Notes: generated by a model from the letters alone, not told the origin. A stretch of 64,000 nucleotides of DNA from Ditylenchus dipsaci (GCA_004194705.1 SADC01000056.1:1-64000), one strand, 5' to 3'; numbered from the stretch's first letter, positions 36,044-47,946 are shown. Translations and numbers: made by a program.

Positions 36044-36113
36044 ACAGTCAAACCTCGTTATAAGATACACCCAGGGACCGACCCCAGCTGTATCTTATAA
36101 CGAGGTTCTACTG
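36044..36113. mobile_element. Very short Pogo/Tigger-like element in a 3' UTR
   Basis: CAGTCAAACCTCGTTATAAG at the left and its inverse ending GAGGTTCTACTG at the right, with TA on both flanks. Only 70 bp, so it can fold into a single hairpin within the carboxylesterase 3' UTR. Confidence 0.8.
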
Positions 36114-36119
36114 TATCTA

Positions 36120-36776
36120 TTACATTAAATGTGATTAAGCATGAATAACTTGTTCCTGAGCCAAATAAACTCTTACTGTTGAACACAATCACAATACAAC
36201 ATCTTAACATCGAGGTGGTTTATATGATTATGGTTGACATGATCACCTTAAATATCGATCCATCATAATAAGGGGGAACCCTTTTCTGCGTACTCCTGTC
36301 CTACCTACAAACTTCCCTCCCAGCCTCCTCCTACGGTACTTTCCTGGTGGTGGGGAGGGGGTATACATGCAAACAGACAGATTTCTGCTCAAAAGAGAGC
36401 TAAGATGTTAAATATTAGGGTCCTGGAAAGGTATACGACAAGAGTTTGCGAAAAATTTCTGAAAATCAGGCTGTAAAACAATAGCTTCAGAAGCGCAAAT
36501 CTTTTTTTCGCTTCAAATGGCAATAAAAACTAGATAAAATGACCATGTTCCTTAAAAAATGGTCAAAAGTCCTTTTTTGACCAAATATCTATGTGTTTAT
36601 AGTTTGTTGAGATGGCAGCCCTGCTCTTGAGGGAATAATAACAGTGGAGACCAAGGCGACAAACTATCGTGTTCTCTTATAGGTTATTCACAATCTTATC
36701 TACTATATAAACATCTGATAAACAGCGGGCATTCATTATTATTATGTTCTAAATTATTAATTGAAAGAAAGCTAAA
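36120..36776. other. Intergenic stretch
   Basis: 3' end of the esterase gene, then AT-rich DNA with a short G run near 36350. Nothing else is seen. Confidence 0.4.
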
Positions 36777-39700
36777 ATGTCCAGCATGCCTCTTATTATT
36801 CAAAAGAAGTCTTCGAGCATGAGTGTAGATCTCGAAAATGTATGTCTCTCAAATTTAAACTTTTACTTCGCTCAAGTTAGCTCTTAATTTTTAGAAGTTA
36901 GTAGAGCAATTCAAGAAGGCTATACATTTTTCGAACCAAGACCTGTACACTAAGGTAGCCAACATCGAAAGGGGTATGTCGCAAATTCTTCAAGCTATAG
37001 AAAAGGTAAAATTCTAAACTTTATTTTATTCGCTAATTTTGTTCCACGATTTTTTTAGCAAGAGAAGACAATGCAAGAAATTGTGAGCAAGCTGGACAAA
37101 CACTCAAATCAGTTGAGCAAATTAGAAAGGTGACAAATACTCTGAATTATTATTATTATTATTTGACACTAGTTTATTCACCGATTTTTAAAAACTTTTA
37201 AATTTGTTGATATTTCGTTAAAAAATGTAGTCAGAATGGTCAGTCATGGCCCGAAACATATTTTTTGCATTTTTTGCTCATAATCAGTCTTGTATACCGC
37301 ATCATATCTATTAAGCGCCTAGGAACGCTTATTTTTCAACCCTCCAAAAATCGGGAAAATTTTGGGTCGACCTCGAGATTTTCAGGTCTCAACAAAAATC
37401 CGAAAAATCGGAATCGGTAGGGTTCGTGGGATTTAATGGCTTGCTCACGTTGTTAAAGTTTAAGTTCGAGTTTGAGTTAGAGTTCGGGTAAGAGGTGTTC
37501 ATGTACTCAAAAATCCGAACTCTAACTCGAACGTTAGAGTTCGAGGTCAAGCTTGAAAATGCTCATGTATATAGCTCAGAATCTTACCCGAAAGCCGTCT
37601 AAATCCACTAAGAGTTAGTTTGTGGGGGATTTGCTTCAATGGAATCCAAGTTATATGCATCAACATCTTCAAACTTAATCTCGAACTCTAACTCGAGGTA
37701 GATGAACACCCTCGAGTTAGAGTTCGAGTTAGAGTCAGGATCAGATGTGTTCACGTAACCAAAATCCCGAACTCTAATTCTAACTCGAACTCTAACTCTA
37801 ACAACGTGAACAAGGTCATTAGAGAATGCGATAAACAGCTCTGCAAAATATTTACTCTATTCTGAAATACAGACACTCAAATTAGAAGGGGGGTCATTTG
37901 AGATAATACGGTAATTCACTGACTATGCTCTGGCTCCGAGCAGGGCCAGAGTCGGAGCAAAAAATTTTTTAACTATTGCGTATAATATAATAATATAAGT
38001 TCTCAGGAACGATCGTATGAATGTTTTTTGGTGCAATTTTTAAAATCTCAACTTTTTGACTAATAATATTTTTTGACTGCCCTACGACTGGGTACACATT
38101 ATGACCGGGTACACTTACGACCGGGTACACTTTTCAAACACTTTTCGCAAATCATGTTTAAACATCTCCTAAGTAACTCCTATACTCTAGAAACGATAAA
38201 AGAAGCTGTTTTCTGACACTTTTTCACATGAAAATTTGGTTTTTGAAAGAAAAAAAACTTAACCAAAATTTGGTTTTTGAAAGAAAAAAACTTAACCGAA
38301 ATTTGTTTTTTTTGCATAGGGGTAGGTACTTAGATACTTCAATATGATCGTATTTGAACATAACTTTGTTGACTGGGACCTACCTCATAAAGAAACTCTG
38401 GTTTTTGTGCATCCAGGGTCATTTTCGAGTGATTTGTGTCTAAGGTATGTGGGTGTGCGCATCTCAACTCCAAGCCCACAAGCCCCTTTCGCCCCCGAAG
38501 GGGGCTTGAGAGCTAGAGATGCGCACGCTCACCTACCTTAGACATGATTCCGAGAAGTACACTTGATCAAAAAATGTATACAGAGAGTCTTTTTGCCCAG
38601 CTCCTGTGACCATAATGGGGTAGAATACCATAATATAAGATGATTTACCTTGGTTCCCCAAGGCAAAAGGTCAAATTTTGGTTAATTTTTTTTCTTTCAA
38701 AAACCGAATTTTTATGTGAAAAAGTATCAGAAAACAACTTTTCTGTCGTTTCTAGAGTATACGAAACACTTAGGAGATGTATAAACATGATTTGCGAAAA
38801 GTGCTTGAAAAGTGTACCCGGTCGTTGGTATACCTATTTTTTTATAAATACATGTTTCCCGCCATCACAATGAAAAAAATCGCGAATTTTTTTTTAGCAT
38901 TTTTGCCTTGGTCTCTCCTGTGGTCATTTTTGACCCATAAAAATTAAATTTTTATTTTCGAAACAGCTATTCAGAATTTCAACACTGGGTTCATGATGAT
39001 CGTACACGAAAACTTGAACTCTAAAATTGATTAATTGCCATGTAGGCAATTAAATGTCTATTGATTCTAACGGAATTTAAAAAATAACCGTCAATTTTAG
39101 CGTTTAAGAGTTGTTTTGTGAGAAAATCGTGTACGCTGGTCACGAATATGGTGTTGGGATTCGGAAATATCTGTTTCTGATTCAAAAATAAAATTTCAAT
39201 TTTTATGGATCAAAACTGACCACAAGAGAACCAAGACGAAAAAATTCGAAAACAAATTTGCGATTTTTTTGATTCTGATGGCGGAAAACATCAATTTATA
39301 AACAAAACATTATTAGTCATAAATATCAGATATTAAAAGTTGCACCGAAAACAGTCATACGAGCGTTCCTGGAGCTCCTGGAACATTAAAAGCTCAGATC
39401 CAGAGCTGGAGAAAAAATTTTCAAGTTAAGAGCTCAGAGCCAGATCCAGATCAAAAAATCGCGATTTTACATCACTGCTCATGATTTTGCCCTCAACACT
39501 TTTCGGTTAAACTTTTTGCTGAAATTCACATTCAGACTGAAATTCAACTTTGATGTATATCACTTAGATAGGAAGAGGCAATTACCTATAAATATTTTTA
39601 TTGTAGCGAGCAACTGAAACTCAAATCTCAATTGCAACAACCTCGAGCTGACAGCGAAGATAGCAATTATGGGGGATCTTACCAGCACAGAGGAGCTTAT

Positions 39701-41850
39701 GTCGACAAAGATGGTTATCGGGGTCACACCAAAGAGTATCGAGAAAGCAATCAACAAAATTATTGTTCCAACTACGATCAGGAATACCAACAAAATCCTG
39801 ACCACAAGCAGCGACGTCCTCAATATGACTCTAGTCCTCGTTACCGCCCTGAGTTTGAACCACATCAAGGCTTTGAAAACAAGCACTGTGATCTAAGCTA
39901 TCCTTCCAAAACTAAAACTAGTTTCAAAAAATTTGACCCTAATGGCTTCGGCAGCATCGAGGGCGACATTGGCTCTGGAAGTTCTGAGCAGAAATATCGT
40001 AAAAATCGCTTTCAACCTAGCTTTTTTGGTAAGAATCAGCAATCGACCAGAAACTACGATGAAAATGAGCACGACAAAGTCAGTTTTTTATTTAAAATTT
40101 TTAATTTAACAGAAAGGATCATTTTTTCAATAAGAAAAGAACTGCTGGTCCCCGTCTTTTTTGACGTGTATACCATGGCATGGTCTTAGGGGCTAGGGGG
40201 ATTTGCCAAAAACGAGATTTGCCAAACGAGATCGGACAAACCGAGATTTGGCAAAACAATTTTTGGCAAGCCGATAATTTGTCGCTTAACAAAGTAGCAG
40301 ATTCTAAGCCTGGTTTAGCAGCCGAGTATTTTAAAAAAGCTTTCTGGCATTTTGAACTAGGAAATGTAGGGTACTCATGCCCTCAATAGCTTGGTTAAGC
40401 TTGCCAAATATTGTTTTGTCTTACGCACTTATTTCTCTGTGTGGGACATATATTTGGGTGCTTTTTACTTAAGTTTAAAATGTAAAATCGTTAGGGGGTT
40501 TTCGCTAGTGAGTGTAAAATAACTCGTTAGTATTATATCTTAAACTTTTAACTTTTTAAATTTAAATTTCAGAAGACTGAGTTCTCCAGTCTGTCTACAA
40601 AGCCAAATAAATTTGCTTTCAATAAAGGTGGTTTTGGACACAAAGCTCAGCAAAGCTCTGGATTTGGGGGTCAGTCTTCTATGTCACCCATTTCTAAGAA
40701 CATTAACGATAACTGGAACAACGAGCAAACTCCTCACAACAATTGGGACAACCAGCAGACTCCCGACAACAATTGGGACAACGAGCAGACTCCCGACAAC
40801 AATTGGGACATCTACTCAGAAAAGAACAAAGTTTGTTATTATCGAAAGTTGTAGAATTTAATAAGAGTAATTTTTCAGGAAAACAAGGAAAACGACAGCA
40901 TCAATTTTTCTAGTCTACCAGTAGCTTCCATTTCCCCACTTCACAGACCGGTAGTACAACCAAACCTCGGTTGACTGGAGGTTTTGGACGACCGAAAAAA
41001 TCGGGTGGGTTTGGATCTACTAACGTGCCCAATGAACTAGAAAAGGCAAGTGACAAGCATAAAATTGTGTGTGTGTCTTCATTATTTTAATATCAAAAAA
41101 AATTAAGGAGCATGAAAGCATGAACACTCCAGATGCTAGCATTAAGTCAATCTCTGAAGACTTAGATCTTAACCAATCTGTGCTAGATGATCTAATCAAG
41201 TCAGAAGATGAGACAGGCTTGCAAAATTCCCCATCAGAAGCAGCAATTAAGAAAGATTTCGATTAATCGCTAGTAGTGGACAGATAACAAGGGGAAAAGG
41301 TTTATTTGATCGAACTAAGTCAGGTAGGTCTGTAGTTATCAGCAGTAAAGTGACATGTCCGTGCCCAACACGGAGAAGAGGCGTGGACCACCAATTTTTT
41401 TCTTTCTCGATAAACAATTACATGCGTTCTCATGCAAATTTTTTAAGTTTTCAGTCTAGTTATCAAAGTATTATAAGTAGGGTTGTCGAGTCGAGTACTC
41501 GAAATCGAGTAATTTCGAGTATTATTCGAAATTACTCGATTTCGAGTATCGAGTCGAGTACTCGCAAATTTCGAGTATTGATAAGATTTCGAGTCGAGTA
41601 CTCGAAAATTTCGAGTACTCGACAACCCTAATTATAAGGTCATTAATATATTAGACTTGACACAAAACGATCTAATAATAGGTAGGTTCAAAAAATTGCT
41701 GGTCTGTCTTTTCTGTCCCTTTTTTTAACGCAGGGCATGCCCCTTTTAAAAGTATACTTACTAGCAAATTAATATATTTTTTGCAGGAAGATGCTAAAGA
41801 AAACAACGAAACCATTTCAAACAGCTCACCATCTTGATCCTATAGAATAA
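36777..41850 (+). CDS. Unidentified coiled-coil plus Gln/Asn/Tyr-rich protein
   Basis: Exons: 36777-36839, 36895-37005, 37059-37129, 39607-40078, 40573-40830, 40879 or 40914 to 41045, 41108-41266, with a further coding-like exon 41787-41838 before AATAAA at 41848. The first three exons encode a short amphipathic helical region (LVEQFKKAIHF, QEIVSKLDKHSNQLSKLER) likely to form a coiled coil. Exon 4 is Tyr/Gln/Arg-rich and disordered. Exon 5 has four NNWDNEQTPD-like decapeptide repeats. Exon 6 has FGRPKKSGGFG. The tail is acidic. The donor after exon 6 is GC (AAAAG then GCAAGT). Two acceptors 35 bases apart precede exon 6; only the downstream one keeps a long frame. No known domain is recognised. 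The low-complexity make-up suggests RNA or condensate association, but that is a guess. Confidence 0.65.
37437..37818. mobile_element. Inverted-repeat element with GAGTTAGAGTTCG motif
   Basis: The ends TGGCTTGCTCACGTTGTTA and TAACAACGTGAACAAGGTCA are inverted relatives. The flanks TAA and TTA would be an imperfect Harbinger-type TSD. Both subterminal regions consist of GAGTTAGAGTTCGAGTTAG words. It lies in intron 3 of the unidentified gene. Confidence 0.65.
37819..39606. other. Remainder of intron 3
   Basis: No exon is recognised. Two imperfect inverted segments (about 38090-38450 and 38500-38880, with TACACTT..CCGGGTACAC words) and another pair (38930-39060 against 39110-39260) suggest further fold-back elements. 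Confidence 0.4.
41478..41630. mobile_element. hAT-like miniature element, TCGAGTACTCGA type
   Basis: The ends TAGGGTTGTCGAG and CTCGACAACCCTA are an exact inverted pair. The flanking 8-bp duplication ATTATAAG is exact (41470-41477 and 41631-41638). At 153 bp it is almost wholly made of TCGAGTACTCGA and CGAAATTACTCG words. It lies within the 3' part of the unidentified gene. The exact TSD makes it one of the younger-looking insertions here. Confidence 0.9.
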
Positions 41851-42001
41851 AAGTGCTTTGCAATTTTTCGCCTGTACAAAATGTTTATTGAAAATTACTT
41901 ACAAACAAATATTTTGGGAGAAACACTAAACACATTTTTAATAATAAGCGAACTTATACAGGATGTCCAACGAAAACTGCATCATTTTGTTTGTCAGGGG
42001 C

Positions 42002-42075
42002 ACGCAAAACCTGTTTCAAATCGCTCACTATCTTGATCTTATAGCACAAAAGTGCTTTGCGATTTAATTTTGGGG
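42002..42075 (+). repeat. Duplicated 3' end of the upstream gene
   Basis: This segment repeats the last codons and 3' UTR at 41815-41885 (CTCACCATCTTGATCCTATAG against CTCACTATCTTGATCTTATAG, then AAAGTGCTTTGC) at about 80% identity by eye. In this copy AATAAA has become CACAAA. It suggests a tandem duplication of the gene end. Confidence 0.6.
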
Positions 42076-42105
42076 TTTCAGACAACAATTTAAATAAGTT
42101 ATAAC

Positions 42106-43121
42106 CAGGGCCCCAAATTCTATGCACTAAAAAATGCGAAATATGCGCATAAAATATGCGCTAAAAATGCTTAAATATGCGCTAAAAACGTAAAATATGC
42201 AGTATAATTTTTAGACTAAACCTTATAAATGTACCGCATAACATTTGTGAAGAATCACTATATGTCGTAAAATTACTCTAAAACATGCTTTTAAACGGTT
42301 TGGCAGCTTATACATGATTCAAAGATAGTTTTTGGCTAATGCTAAATTTTTTTGCAAAAAAATTGACCAAAATTTGACATATGGCTTTGCTGAAGCAAGG
42401 TGATTTAACCTAAGGATTTAATCCATTTGACTTTAGAATTTAATTCATTTGACCTAGGATTTAAACATAGCTTTACAAAAACTTTCTGCTCCCATGAAGA
42501 TGCCGCATGATTTCAGTCGAAAAATTTTTTTGAAAAGTGTTGACCGCCATTTACTAGCTAAGTTGCAAAAAAAATATATTTTGTAAAGCAATTTCGAGAC
42601 ATCTAAGGCTTCTGTACTCCTGCCACTCTTTCGCATCTTCTCGCAAATATAAACAATGTGCATTTTGCGATTTTCGAAATTAATATCTTTTACAAACCAA
42701 ATCGGTGCTTTGCACTGTTATTTTGCTACTTTAACTGAAAATATGAATTGCACGGTACTGAAACGTTAGCTACCTCAATAAAAGTTATTTAGTGAAAAAA
42801 TCTCTTTCTTACATGCTTGACAATAAAGTGTCCTGGTTTTGGAAACTAAGAAATTGACTTATTTATACATAAAAGACGAGATTTGGCATGCTGCAACATC
42901 TTTTAACCCAAAAATTTCTGAGCTTTTCTACAATATGCAGAAAATATGCGTCAAAATTGCAAAATATGCAAAATATGCACTAAAAATGGAAAATATGCAA
43001 AACATGCTGCATAAAAGTACGAAAAAAGTACTCAAACAGGGCTAAAAGTGCGTTTTTTGTGCATAACTATTGCTTGCATATCCGCAGAAAAATATGCATT
43101 TGCATAGAATTTGGGGCCCTG
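42106..43121. mobile_element. hAT-like element, ATATGCGC type
   Basis: The ends CAGGGCCCCAAATTCTATGC and its inverse are exact over about 20 bases and have the hAT CA...TG termini. The exact 8-bp TSD GTTATAAC (42098-42105, 43122-43129) fits nTnnnnAn. Subterminal regions are arrays of AAATATGCGCTAAAA and ATATGCAAAA words. The 500-bp middle is unique and without a transposase. Confidence 0.92.
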
Positions 43122-43314
43122 GTTATAACTAAAAAATAACTCCAAATAGTTCATTGAGAGAGAGGGAATAAATAGACCCATGCATTTGTGTATTTAAAAC
43201 TTGGCTGTAACTTAAAACGATATTTAAAAAGGCAGAACTAAAAAATGGTGCAGTTTTACCGGAAACTGTTCACACATTAGAAATAATATTAGGAATAGTT
43301 GTGGAAGAAGTTGA

Positions 43315-46036
43315 TTAATCAGCTTGCTTAGGAGGGTAGTTCAAGCATGCACTAGTCGAGCTGTCCATATTAAAAGCAGCTGGATTGGCATAAAGCATTT
43401 TCACACATTTTTGTTCATTTCCAGCATTCAGTGCCACAAATTCTTGAGGGTAATAGTTGGGCTGAAAATATGGAATGTTGCCTCCATAGCTGACTGGAGC
43501 ACATTTGCAGGTCTCCTCTTTCCAAGTTGAAGACCAGTCCGGCTGGTAGCTCACATTTTGTGGTATTTGGTCTAGTCTTTGAGGCATGTCCTTGCAGCTC
43601 AGCAAAGATTCATTGCCTGTAGCCACTCCATAGTACTTGGTGAACCATTTGAAGGCGCGGATTCGTCTGTTTTCGCCACCGCCTCCTGGAGCTGTAGCAT
43701 CTTCTCCGTTGCATTCATTGTTGATAACCAAACTTGTGGGTCCTAAAATAGGGCCAGAATAGCCAGCAGCTTTGTTCACAGATCCGGCTTCCCAACGACC
43801 TGCATAAAAAATGTATTTTTTGCCAGTGAAAACTTTAAACATGCCTAGAATAATGTCGTGCATGGCAGGTTTAGGAGGTTGTGGAGTCATGTAAAACCAC
43901 AAAGAAGCTAGCAAAGCTAGTGGTGGGTCTGATTTAGTCATTATAAGGTTGGGAGTGGTCAGCAGGTCAACATTTATCTTAAGGCTTAGTATATTAAAAA
44001 GGTTTTGATGTTGTAATTGTTACGAAAAAAAACTTGCATTTTGAGTAGCAAGCCAGTCTTGGAATTGACCATAGTTGTAGTTGTAGGAAATCTTAAATGT
44101 TCACAAATTTAATTTTAATAAATATATTTTTTGGTTTAAAAGGTGTGATAATAATTAAGTGAGCCTTAATTTGTAAATTGGTAACGGCTTATTATAACTA
44201 TTTTGAGCAAAAAAATGGCTATAAATAGTTTACGCCCTAAAAAAACTGATTTACGCCCTCAAATCTATATATCGCCATTTTTTGTCAATTTTTGTTGCCA
44301 CTTTTTCAATATTTTTACACCAGCATATAGCCCTGAATCTTGGCTTTCTAACAAGCTATTGACTGAATATCTGAGATTTCAAAAAGTTGGATAAAAAAGT
44401 CTTTGTATGGAGCAAATTTTTAGAAAAATTTGCTCCATACAAAGACTTTTTCTCCAGCTTTTTGAAATCTCAGAAAATCAGTCGATAGCTTGTTAGAAAG
44501 CCAAGATTCAGGGCTACATGCTGGTGTAAAAATATTGAAAAAGTGGCAACAAAAATTGACAAAAAATGGCGATATATAGATTGAGGGCGTAAATCAGTTT
44601 TTTTAGGGCGTAAATCAGTTTTTTGAGGGCGTAAATCAATTTTAGCCAAAAAAATTATAGAAAAATAAAAAAAATAAAGATTTAGACAGCTCAGAATTTT
44701 CAATGAAAAATTTCAATTTTTAAAGCTGTTAAAATTTTACTTTGAAATGGGTCAAATTTGGGGTAAGTTTTTGAACAAAATATTTTCTTAATATAAAAAT
44801 GTTCTCGGCTAATCTTGTCTACTTATCAATTGACCGAATTTTCTTTCATGGAGTTTTAAGTATAAAACTTTCCATAGTAGAAGTGTATATTTGGTGAGAC
44901 TATATACATTCTGTGATGGTCATAACTTCAAATTCGGTTTTTTTCATTTTTCAAACAAAAATGAGTATAAATTTTACTTGCCTGAATTGCACCTCTACCA
45001 AAGTAGCAACTTTTGAAGTTATTTCCGGAAGTTCCATTGCCACAGGGGTAAAATTCTGAGGGAGAACAGTACCTAGTAAGAAAAATTATTTTTAAATCCT
45101 TATTTATTAATTTTGAAACAAATTTACGTAATTCTTAGATACACTTTTATTAACACGAATTTAACCGGAATTTTCTATCGAAATTTAATAAATCATATCG
45201 TTTAAGCCAAAAAATATCACCATTTCTTGATAGAATATTCGGTACACTATTATCTTATTGCTTACCTCCCACCAGATGAGCATTCATTTCCATCTTTTGG
45301 TTGATAGCCAGGTGAACTAGGATTTAAAAATGCGGATACTGGTCCACCTTCAAACCAGTTGAACAGACCACCTCGGTAAAAGCAAGAATCGGCATCTGTT
45401 TCACTTTTACCACTAAAGCAAAATATATTTGCAATTTTACTTTTTAAGTATACAAAAAGTTATACCTGCTATACAAAGAGATGTCATTCATGCCAGTCTC
45501 TTGAATAGCATGAGCAAAAAAGGCAGACACATCTCTTCTGGTGTTTTCAGTATTGCTCAACCCATTTTGAGGACTGGTTGTGCCAAATCCTGGGAAGTAT
45601 CTGGCAGCAATCACAAAACTTTCATAAGAATAGGGATAGCAACTGTTGGGACCCCAGCCAATGTTGGCATATGGAAAAAGATCCTGAAATTCATTAAATA
45701 TATGTAATTTTTTGAAAAGTAATATTACCAAAAACATTTGTTTTGTGAACCACTGTTCCATGCCTGATTTAGGTCGATTGTTAGGGTCAGAAGGTGTAGA
45801 ACAAGAAGCTGGAGGTCCACTTCCATACTTAGTTGCAGTTGGACAATTGACAGCAGCAAATAAGGCAGACTCATAAACAGGTCCCTTGACCTCATCCGTG
45901 TCGTTCACCACAATTATTGGCGGTGAAGGGGTTGTTGTGGAGGAGGAGGGTAAAACAGCATTGTTGTTCGCCACAAGACAAAGGACTGATAATGGCAGAC
46001 AGAACAAAAGGCAAAGTTTAAAGTGAGGAAATTCGA
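43315..46036 (-). CDS. Secreted GH19 chitinase-like glycoside hydrolase
   Basis: Cleaves chitin or related beta-1,4 glycans outside the cell. Exons on the minus strand: about 46036-45729, 45683-45466, 45412-45266, 45072-44982, 44091-44038, 43977-43315. Order of features: hydrophobic leader, a Ser/Thr/Pro linker, then the GH19 core with FFAHAIQETG (catalytic Glu), YFGRGAIQ running on to ISYNYNYG, DLLTTPNLI, SLWFYMTPQPPKPAMHDII and a C-terminal ENRRIRAFKWFTKYYG, a divergent form of the family's closing motif. Many cysteines fit an extracellular fold. Introns 4 and 5 appear to use GC donors (CAG then GCAAGT; AAT then GCAAGT). The leader frame lacks an ATG; the only nearby ATG (MMRFSLS) is one base out of frame. 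Intron 4 carries a large palindrome. Confidence 0.85.
44195..44655. mobile_element. Near-perfect palindrome in chitinase intron 4
   Basis: The arms meet at about 44418 (GAGCAAATTTTTAGAAAAAT, then inverted). Pairing extends to TTTACGCCCTAAAAAAACTG and its inverse, about 230 bases per arm with few differences. The repeated TTTACGCCCT word sits at both outer ends. No coding capacity. Confidence 0.75.
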
Positions 46037-46198
46037 TAAACTAAAGCGCATCATTCAAAGTGAAGGCGCCAAGCCTAAAGAAATAATTTTTAAAAGATCT
46101 TACAAGAATTTTACTTTTGTAATGACAGAATTCTCAAGTAATCATTAAATTTATATAGCGAAAAATACAAACATTTATGCATATAAATTTTTTGCTAA

Positions 46199-46663
46199 TG
46201 GCTCATTTATAAACGTTGTCGTTGTCGTCGTCGTTGTCGTTGGAATATTTTTTTATAAAACCCTTTTTTCGCCAACGACGACGACAACGACAACGACGAC
46301 CTATTTATAAAAAATCCAACGACAACGCCAACGACAACGACGACGCCAAGGACAACGATATTTTTTACTCAAAATTGGACAAATTTCGCATTTTTAGTCG
46401 AGCTTTCGAGTGAAAACGTGTGGAGAATATAGTTAATCCATAAAATTCTGACTTAAAATGCAAAACTTCTCCAAGTTGAAAGAAAAAATTTCGTTGTCGT
46501 TGGCGTTGTCGTTGTCGTTGGATTTTTTATAAATATGTCGTCGTTGTCGTTGTCGTCGTCGTTGTCGTTGTCGTTGGCGTTGTCGTTGGCGTAAAAATGC
46601 CTTTATAAAACATTTTTTCCAACGACAACGACGACGACAACGACAACGTTTATAAATGAGCCA
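46199..46663. mobile_element. PIF/Harbinger-like element with GTCGTT interior, copy 1
   Basis: The ends TGGCTCATTTATAAACG and its inverse are exact, with TAA on both flanks. The interior is mostly GTTGTCGTCG and CAACGACGAC words interrupted by a few unique stretches, so several sub-palindromes exist. Triplet periodicity opens artefactual ORFs. Confidence 0.8.
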
Positions 46664-47492
46664 TAAGTCTTTACGGCATACACCTGAACAAACAACTTCA
46701 AACTTTCAAAATTTCCGATGTTTAAAATTATATGCCTAATGCTACAAACGGTTCCTACTCATTTGCGCCCGCATGATTTTTTATTTTATATTCATAAAAA
46801 AACAAAGATGGACTGAGATAATTGCCTAGCTGTGTGATTGAGATTGATTTAGAACGAGATCACCTCTAATTGAGTTAAAAAAGATTGTAAAAGCTATAAT
46901 TATAAAATGCTCGTTAATTAGAAGTGATACAAGAGTGGTCTCGTTGAGTTTAGATTCTTATAAAATACTAGCGGAGAAAAATACAGGGGTATGCAACGTT
47001 CCGTCTTCAGGACGTTTCGTCCTCAGTTCTCATTATCTTACATAAACTGAATAATTGTTCCGCCCCTAAACAACTTTTACTCGAAAACCTTTATGTAATT
47101 TTTTTTGCCTAAATGCACTTTATGGGATTTATACAAGGCTCCGAATCGTTCTTTTCAAAAAGATTTGTCCTTTTTGGCACCCCAAATATTTTTTATTTTT
47201 GAAAATTTAGTCAAAAATTTTTTTTTGCTTCAAAACGGCAACAAGCGCTGGATAAAATGACCCTTTTACTTCAAAAATAGTCAAAATGTCCTTTTTACCC
47301 AAATGTTCTTTTTTGTGAAATTTTTCATTCGGAGCCCTGAATTTATAGTTAATATATAGGCAGTTTAGTCCTCAATTATAGGCTATTCTACCCCGTTTTG
47401 GTCACTGGAGCTGAAAAGAGCCTCTAAATGCATTTATGATCAAGAGTCTTGCTCAAATCATGTCTAAGGTAAGTGAGTCGGCGCATCTATAA
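46664..47492. other. Intergenic stretch between two Harbinger-like copies
   Basis: AT-rich. No gene, and no recognisable promoter for the chitinase gene. Confidence 0.4.
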
Positions 47493-47946
47493 TGGCTCAT
47501 TTATAAACGTTGTCGTTGTCGTCGTCGTTGTCGTTGGAAAAAATGTTTTATAAAGGCACTTTTACGCCAACGACAACGCCAACGACGACGACAACGACAA
47601 CGACGACATATTTATAAAAAATCCAACGACAACGCCAACGACAACGACGACGCCAACGACAACAAAATATTTTATTCCAAATTGGAAAAATTTTGCATTT
47701 TGAGTTAGAATTTTGAAGATTAACTATATTCTCCACACGTTTTCACTCGAAAGCTCGACTAAAAATGCGAAATTGTCCATTTTTGAATAAAAAATTTCGT
47801 TGTCCTTGGCGTCGTCGTTGTCGTTGGCGTTGTCGTTGGATTTTTTATAAATAGGTCGTCGTTGTCGTTTTCGTCGTCGTTGGCGAAAAAAAGGGTTTTA
47901 TAAAAAAAATATTCCAACGACAACGACAACGTTTATAAATGAGACA
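47493..47946. mobile_element. PIF/Harbinger-like element with GTCGTT interior, copy 2
   Basis: Same ends as copy 1 (right end has one change, GAGACA), TAA on both flanks, and the same unique inner words (TCTCCACACGTTTTCACTCG) in inverted order relative to copy 1, as expected for opposite insertion. Confidence 0.8.

Noticed and set aside
46216..46413. Arg/Asp/Asn-rich ORFs in the GTCGTT regions
   Set aside because: Triplet-like motif arrays inside Harbinger-like elements keep frames open by chance.
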